From contig NC_133529.1 of assembly GCF_048544455.1 (NCBI RefSeq), positions 54,245,401 through 54,309,400 on the forward strand: DNA of 64,000 nucleotides, given 5' to 3'. A program made the position numbers and the translations under genes. The DNA is from Silene latifolia. Taxonomy: Eukaryota; Streptophyta; Magnoliopsida; Caryophyllales; Caryophyllaceae. The notes under the pieces were generated by a model that worked only from the letters and a program-made list of their open reading frames with translations, had not been told where the DNA came from and did no database searches. This document shows, piece by piece, positions 58,340 to 64,000 of this stretch. How positions within the stretch are numbered: position 1 is the first letter of the stretch; every line of letters begins with the position of its first letter.

Positions 58340-60269
58340 GTTTTGTTGTACTTTTGTTTAAACTTGTTATTTTAGTTTGTGTTGTGTGCTTAGACTCTAT
58401 TTTTACGAACATTTGCTGAACTTGTACGTACTTTTGTCAGTTGCGTAGCTTCTTTAGTTGCGTTTTGCATGTTTCACATGAAACTGGTTTGATCGAGAGG
58501 TTTTATTCCTCGATCGAACGCTTCTGCCATTCCCTTTCTTCGATCGAGCAACTGCTCTCCTCGATCGAAGGCCTGCAACACCCATCTACTCGATCGAGAG
58601 CCTCTTCTCTACGATCGAGTGCTGCAAGCACCATATCTACTCGATCGAGTTCTTCTGCCCTTCGATCGAGTCTTGCATCTATATCTCGCCTGCTGCGTTG
58701 ATATTGGGCCACCTGTGACCTCCCATGTTCATGGTCGGTTTGGGGAGGTCCCTACTTTACGTCGTCTTGTGAGTTTTTCGACTCCCGTTCTCCTTTTCTC
58801 TTCAGTTTGCATTTCTTTCCCTGTTTTTGGTACAATGAGGGCATTGTACGGTTTGGTTTGGGGAGGTATGCATCCATATTTGTGTCTGCATATTGTTTTT
58901 GTTGCATTTCAATTTGCACGCTTATTTATTTTCGCATGCATTGTTGTTTTTAATTCAAAAATTCCAAAAAATTCAAAAAAAAAATCACGTTTATTTCTGC
59001 ATTTAGGTTGAGTTGGAACGTTGAACTTTTACGCTACTTTGAGTCCTTTTACCCTTACCTTGCATATTTGACATTCTGTTGGCACAATAATGTGCATAAT
59101 CTATGAGTTTTTGTTTAAAACTTATCTGAACGAATAGACTTGACTCTTATATTGGCAAGCTACATTTATATTCTAAGGTTTAGAGCTTGATAAACTAGTG
59201 ACATTCATGACCAGTTTCACATAGGATGTGAGTAGTACTCTCTATAAGGTATGTAACATCAATTTGCATAAATATGAATTTAGTCTACTTGGTACATGTA
59301 TGCATTCGGTCTGTGGTTGGTGACACACGTTAGGAGAGGCGATTCCCTTTATTTCATTCTACCCATGAGCTCCACATAGCTAAATTGGCCATTTTGTCCC
59401 ATTTAGCTGCAGTCTATAATTTTACCTACCCTAGCCGAGCTAGTAAATAGTAGTTGTTGGGAATATTCCATTGCAATATGGTTATATATCAGATTTGAGA
59501 AGTTGGTGGACATGTTGAAGGGAATGAAAAAAAATGAAAAGAAAAAAGTTGTGAAAATTTAAAAAAAAAAAAACAAAAACATGAATTGAGAAAAAAGAAA
59601 AGAAGGATTACGAAAAATCATGAGCCAAAATATATATTGTGTTGTGATTTACGCTCCCATGTTATATCTGTATTTAGGGGGAGTTGGCAATGTTATGGTG
59701 GTTAGTGAGTTGTGTGCTGCAAATTGGCACTGTTTTGCATTGATTTAATGATATGAAGTTGGGAAGTATTTCTAAATTTGGATCCATTGTTGCTAGCTTG
59801 GCTATTAACTCCACATCTCCAAATTCATTTTACCCCCTTCTTACCCATTACCTCACTTACCCAAATTTAAGTCCTCGGCGTGTGTCTTGGTCATTAGTTG
59901 GTTGGAATGCATATGTACGGTTGTAGGGACTCTATTCATGTTAGACTGCATGCATGTTCTTATAGGTCGAGTTAGGTGAGTGTCTATACTTCTTTCTATC
60001 TTTTACTTATATACTCACCCTGTGCATTATTTGTGCGATGAGCGACCCATGAGAGTCTGATATTTATGAGTCTTGCAAGGTCGACGGTTCAGTAGTTTGA
60101 GACATTGATTTAACTCGTTTGCACTTGCTTATTGCCGCTTGTTGGTTGTTGCATTAAATTGGTTTGGGTGGATAATTTGTAGCTGATGAGTTGGTCCCGT
60201 TCCATAGTTGTTTTCAGTTGCATTCATAGTTTGCTTGGGGACAAGCAAAGGGTTTGGTTTGGGGAGATT
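58340..60269 (+). other. A 3' non-coding region: palindrome cluster and three polypurine tracts
   Basis: No gene. An eight-copy TCGATCGA cluster lies at 58490-58675. G-rich tracts GGTTTGGGGAGG occur at about 58737-58748 and 58855-58866, and the last one, GGTTTGGGGAGATT (60256-60269), borders the LTR and is the expected plus-strand primer. Long A runs occur at 58975-58985 and 59525-59615. Confidence 0.78.
58490..58675. promoter_or_regulatory. Palindrome cluster in A 3' region
   Basis: Eight copies with cores CGATCGAG or CGATCGAA at about 22-30 bp spacing, in both the perfect (ACTCGATCGAGT) and one-sided forms. Confidence 0.78.
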
Positions 60270-61670
60270 TGATGCGTGTATTTTATATAAGGTTTTTACC
60301 TCATTTTTACACGCATTTCTTGGTTACTTATGTGGAATATAGCTACAAATGCCCCGAATATTCTACTTTGGTTTGTTTTGCTTTATTTGCAGGTACGGAC
60401 CAGAAAGGAGCGAAATCAAGCGTGAACTTGTCATAGTTGCTTGCATTTTGGAGAACAAGGAATCGGAGCTCGAAATCTATCGCTTAGAGATGCGTGAAGT
60501 GGCCTCGGAAGGTGTCAAGGAGTCCACCCGTGCTTATATAGCTCGATCGACCAGTTTTGCTACTCTTTATGGTCGATCGAATGCTTTATCCATCAAGAAC
60601 CGCTCGATCGAGCTCTACCTTTACTCGATCGAGATTGCTGCTCTTTGAAGTGTTCGATCGAACGCTGTCTTTACTCGATCGAATGGATTCCAAAGTTTTC
60701 TTCTCGATCGAGTTGTTTCATTTCACTCGATCGAGAGCCTGTATATCTTAGGCGGGCCTTAAGCTATTTTCGAGATTTACTTTTGTAATTAGGATATAAG
60801 GTTATGACGGCAGCTATAATCTATCTCTCTCTCTCTTCTCTCACCTCCTTCGACACTTTCTCTACTCTCTAGACTTTTGCTCTTGAACCCTACTTCGGAT
60901 TTTCTTGCTTGCAATCGGTACTCTCTATTCTACTCTTTATCTTTAATCAATTACTAGTTCTATTGCCTATTTTCTCTTTAACCTCTATTGTTGTTTCTTT
61001 TCTTTCATCCCTTTATTATGTTGAATATTTGCGGTTTATGTATTGTTGTTGCTTGTTCAATGATTATGCATAGCTAATTCTCCCTTGCTAAGACATAGGG
61101 GAGCCATGATTTTAAGGAAATTATGAAATAGGTGATTAGACTTGATGCGAATTTGATCTATGTTGTTAATCGCTACATATAATTATTCTTGTATATTTGA
61201 GTCGACGCAATTAGGTAATAAATCACGGTACACCTTGACCTAGATCAGAAGATTGGAAAAGGTAAGACCTGTAGCGAACATTAGGGTACAATAGTGAGGG
61301 AAGAAGCTAAGCTAGTAGTGTCTTAGGGTGAATTGAGACCGGAAGGAGATATTCATTACCATATAGATTGAATCTGCATTGACCTGAGACCCTAGAATAC
61401 GATTCCTGAGAATTATGGTGAACTGATTGTCTTAGCTACTTTCTCTCTATTTATTGTTATCAATTCTCTTCTTTAATTCTCTTACTCTATTTCTCTTCTT
61501 TGAGCTCCTTAGATTAGAACAATCATTCAAAAACCCCCCAAGAAACTATGACTCAGACGGACTTAGTTTAGCAGACATTTTCCCATCTCCCTATGGAGAT
61601 CGACCCTACTTACCGCTAACTTCTGTTAGTAGTATTAGGTATTTATTTTTGGTACCTGGCGACCTTATCT
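60270..61670 (+). repeat. A 3' LTR, uninterrupted copy
   Basis: 1401 bp. It shows the intact sequence into which C jumped in the 5' copy (GTGTTCGATCGAACG at about 60651). It ends TTATCT rather than the usual TATCA and is followed by TSD TTACG. Confidence 0.93.
60542..60735. promoter_or_regulatory. Palindrome cluster in A 3' LTR
   Basis: Eight copies of TCGATCGA in 194 bp (near 60543, 60573, 60603, 60625, 60654, 60675, 60703 and 60726). A TATA-like GATATAAGG lies at 60793-60801, about 60 bp downstream, followed by a CT repeat. The 5' LTR counterpart is 18061-18178 plus 28991-29066, with its TATA-like box at 29125. Confidence 0.78.
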
Positions 61671-61675
61671 TTACG

Positions 61676-61790
61676 CTCTCATATCTCTAAATTTTTACTC
61701 TACATTGGTAACATATACTTATAAACATCCATTTCCATTCACTATCCATTTACTCACAATACTTTCATCACTATTTAACCAATTCCAATT
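61676..61790 (-). other. B internal region, continuation
   Basis: It follows the right TSD of A and has the same C-rich plus-strand texture as 15562-17785. It ends at the LINE-2 tail. No gene. Confidence 0.6.
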
Positions 61791-61969
61791 TATTTATTTT
61801 TTTTTTTTTGGTATAATGTAAGCTTTTATTAAAATTCAACAAATCATAAGACAATGAGCTACAATGATGCTACTACTACATTCCAACAGATGAGATATAA
61901 ACAAGAAAAAATTACAGATGCACATCTAACTGTAGGAGCCATCCTCTATCTCTATTAGGCACTCTAAGG

Positions 61970-62371
61970 TTAATCTTCTGCAGCATACGAGTCCAAATTC
62001 TCTTCTTCAGCTCAGTTATCATCTTAGCAGGTGAAGTAAGAACAAGCTTCAACCTGCAGGAGTTTCTTTCCTGCCAAATGTAGTACTAGTAGGCCATACT
62101 GCACCCAGACTTCTGCAGCTTAGAGTAACCAGCATGATGTCCTTGAAGATTCAGGTGTAGCCACTGCTCAATTCCACTAATAATCTGGGAGCTGTATGTG
62201 CATGACCTGAACAAATGAGAATGAGTCTCCATATCTTGCTCACATAAGACACATCTATCACTAGTAAAAATACACATATGCATTAGTTTCTCCATGGTCT
62301 GCAATCCTCTCTGCATAATTAATCATCCATTGAATGAATGCTAAGGCACATTCCACGTATCCCACACAGTT
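61970..62371 (-). pseudogene. LINE-2 C-terminal zinc-binding domain
   Basis: A frame at 62316-62086 carries CVLCEQDMETHSHLFRSCTY, matching the zf-RVT domain found after the RT of plant L1 elements, followed by IEQWLHLNLQGHHAGY. Frameshifts near 62372 and 62320 separate it from the RT and a stop at about 62086 splits it; KKRIWTRMLQKINLRV can still be read downstream (about 62008-61960). Confidence 0.75.
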
Positions 62372-64000
62372 TTATACCACTGGGCAGGGGGGGTGTGGTC
62401 CCTGTAACCAGTGATATCCATTCCCAACAGAATACCCTTTAGAATTAGGCATCCATTGTCCAGAAACATAGCCACCTCTCAATGTATCCTTGACTCTAGA
62501 AATATTCCTCCAATTCCAATTTGAATCAGAAGGAGGAGAATAAGTATGCCAGTCTGCCCCTTTCATATAAACATGATCAATCCAAAGAACCCAAAGCCTA
62601 TCAGCCTTGGTGTAAATCCAGTTGACCAACATACCAACTGTTGCAATGTTCCACACCCCTGCTTCTTTAATGTTCAAGCCTCCCTCTTTCTTGCTGCAGC
62701 AAACTTTGTCCCATGCTACCAAAGGAATTCTGTGATATTCATTATCACCACTCCACATATAGTTCCTGCAGATGGCTTCTATCCTCTTAATGACACTTTT
62801 AGGAATTAAAAAAATAGAGGACCAATAATTATGGAGAGTATTGAGTACAGAATTAATGGGTACCAGTCTGCCTGCATAGCTAAGCTTTCTAGCACCCATA
62901 CTCCTGACTCTAGCTGTAATCTTTTCCAAAAGTATGTTGCAATCATGTTTAGTCAATCTCCCTGGCTGAATAGGAATCCCCAAGTATTTAAAAGGAAGTT
63001 TTCCTTCCTGAAACCCAGAAACCTGAGTAATGTCTTGCTTCAACTCCTGAGTGACTCCATTAAATACAACCTCAGATTTAGCTGCATTCACTTTCAAACC
63101 AGAGGCAGCAGAGAAAGTTGACAGGACGCTTAGTACCAGTATAATAGAGTTGGGATCACCCTTACAAAACATGAGGAGATCATCAGCAAAAAGGAGATGT
63201 GCCAGCTTCAAACTTTTACACAAAGGGTGATACCTGAAATACCATTTATCAGTTGCGAAAGTCATAATTCTTGTTAGGTATTCCATACAGATGCAAAAAA
63301 TGAGAGGAGAAATAGGATCTCCTTGTCTCAAACCTCTCTTACCCTTGAAGAAATCAAATTGAGCCCCATTCAAGCTAAGAGTATAAGTAGGAGAGGTCAT
63401 GCAAACCATAAGCAATTGCCTAAACTTCTCAGGGAATTTTAATGCTTGTAGCATGTGATCCACAAAAGACCACTCAATAGAATCATAGGCCTTCTGCAAA
63501 TCTAACTTGAACATACATCTAGCGGAAGCCATCCCCCTATTATAGAGCCTAATTAGATCTTGACAAATTAAAATGTTCTCTAAAATAGACCTCCTTTTCA
63601 CAAAAGCTCCTTGGTTCCTACTAATTATATCTGGCAAGATAACAGCCAGTCTAGTGCACATTATCTTAGAAATGGCTTTGTAAAGCACATTGCAACAAGA
63701 AATTGGCCTAAAGTGTTTCACACTAGTTGGCCTATCCAATTTAGGTATGAGAGTAATATTGGTAGCATTAATCTGAGTCAATAATTTGCCAGTATCAAAG
63801 AAATTAATAACAGCTCCACAAATCTCATCACCTATAATATCCCAAGCATCCCTATAGAATTTACTAGTATATCCATCAGGCCCAGATGATTTCCCTTGTG
63901 GAATACTAAAGATATTATGTTTAATCTCAGCTGCAGTGACAGGTTTAGTCAGGATTTCCTAGTGAGCCACAGTGCAGCAAGGACCCCTACCAACAACATG
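62372..64000 (-). pseudogene. LINE-2 reverse transcriptase
   Basis: 469 codons are open from 63781. Upstream to 63961 the same frame is also readable (GKSSGPDGYTSKFYRDAWDI) before a TAG at 63960-63958, which follows Ala-His. Key RT motifs are intact: NITLIPKLDRP, FRPISCCNVLYKAISKI, NQGAFVKRRSILENILICQ, FKLDLQKAYDSIEW, KGKRGLRQGDPISPLIFCI and the catalytic LLFADDLLMF. The conserved YLGIPI and SYAGRLVPINSVL segments follow. The 5' endonuclease part is outside the window. It is much better preserved than LINE-1, although the C-terminus is frameshifted. Confidence 0.92.

Larger units (their letters stand above)
17791..61670 (+). mobile_element. A: Athila-like Ty3/gypsy element, split by insertions C, D and F(+G)
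   Basis: The 5' LTR (17791-18178 plus 28991-30002, 1400 bp) and 3' LTR (60270-61670, 1401 bp) correspond. The TSD TTACG is exact at 17786-17790 and 61671-61675. The primer site TGGCGCCATTTTCGGGGA, the DLGAS protease, the FMDDFSVYG RT box and the RT-RNase H-integrase order indicate an Athila-type element. Without C, D and F it would be about 10.5 kb. The last LTR base is T instead of the usual A. Coding is broken by stops, frameshifts, an LTR-derived patch in gag and the insertions. Confidence 0.92.
61790..64000 (-). mobile_element. LINE-2: L1-type retrotransposon, 3' part
   Basis: The minus-strand element ends in an A tail seen as a T run at about 61791-61810, with ATTTATTT interspersed. Its ORF2 protein is readable up to the window end. 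The 5' part is outside. Because the tail abuts B internal sequence, LINE-2 inserted into B or marks its broken edge. Confidence 0.88.

Noticed and set aside
58340..60269. Envelope-like third gene after A pol, as reported for some Athila elements
   Set aside because: I read no extended frame, signal peptide or membrane segment in this region; only motif clusters and polypurine tracts.

Overview
The window is plant nuclear DNA made almost entirely of nested transposable elements. I found no intact host gene, tRNA, rRNA or CRISPR. The evidence is Ty1/copia elements with initiator-tRNA-Met primer sites, Athila-like Ty3/gypsy elements with tRNA-Asp-like primer sites, chromovirus-like Ty3/gypsy elements and plant L1-type LINEs. 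A seed plant, probably a eudicot, is likely; nothing here fixes the species. Dense nesting plus Athila-like and CRM/Reina-like elements would suit pericentromeric or other low-recombination chromatin (inference).

Left flank, 1-14028. A minus-strand copia element (Copia-1, 1-8871, its 3' LTR cut by the window edge) sits in the 3' end of a plus-strand Tekay-type gypsy element (E, 8872-12616, with a 2.6 kb LTR holding tandem repeats). Then come about 450 bp of unassigned DNA and a 5'-truncated LINE (LINE-1, 13073-14028).

Central nest, 14029 to about 61790. LINE-1 is interrupted by minus-strand gypsy element B (LTR 14029-15561, internal 15562-17785, resuming 61676-61790). B is interrupted by Athila-like element A (17791-61670, TSD TTACG). 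A carries three insertions. C (18179-28985, TSD TCGAT) lies in the 5' LTR of A. D (31371-39241, TSD CGATC) lies in its gag. F (41423-56079, TSD ATTAT) lies in its reverse transcriptase. F, a CRM/Reina-like element, is itself interrupted in integrase by copia element G (43050-51707, TSD CATCC). Five exact 5-bp target duplications fix the order LINE-1 > B > A > F > G. A second LINE (LINE-2, minus) runs from about 61790 past the window end.

How the parts work together. A once encoded gag, protease, RT, RNase H and integrase and could have been autonomous. C and D lack pol; both carry a homologous reading frame resembling the Athila ORF1 family, with a basic N-terminus and an acidic C-terminus, although their LTRs and primer sites belong to different gypsy lineages. 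G has a ruined coding body but nearly identical LTRs, so it was probably moved in trans. Elements A, B and D share arrays of a short palindrome (CTCGATCGAG and variants), and C has its own short motif (AATCCGAGCG / CGCTCGTC). In A, C and D the arrays sit just upstream of the putative TATA box; in A they also run through the gag-protease coding region in more than one reading frame. This motif system, and its possible link to the ORF1-like protein, is the most interesting signal in the window.
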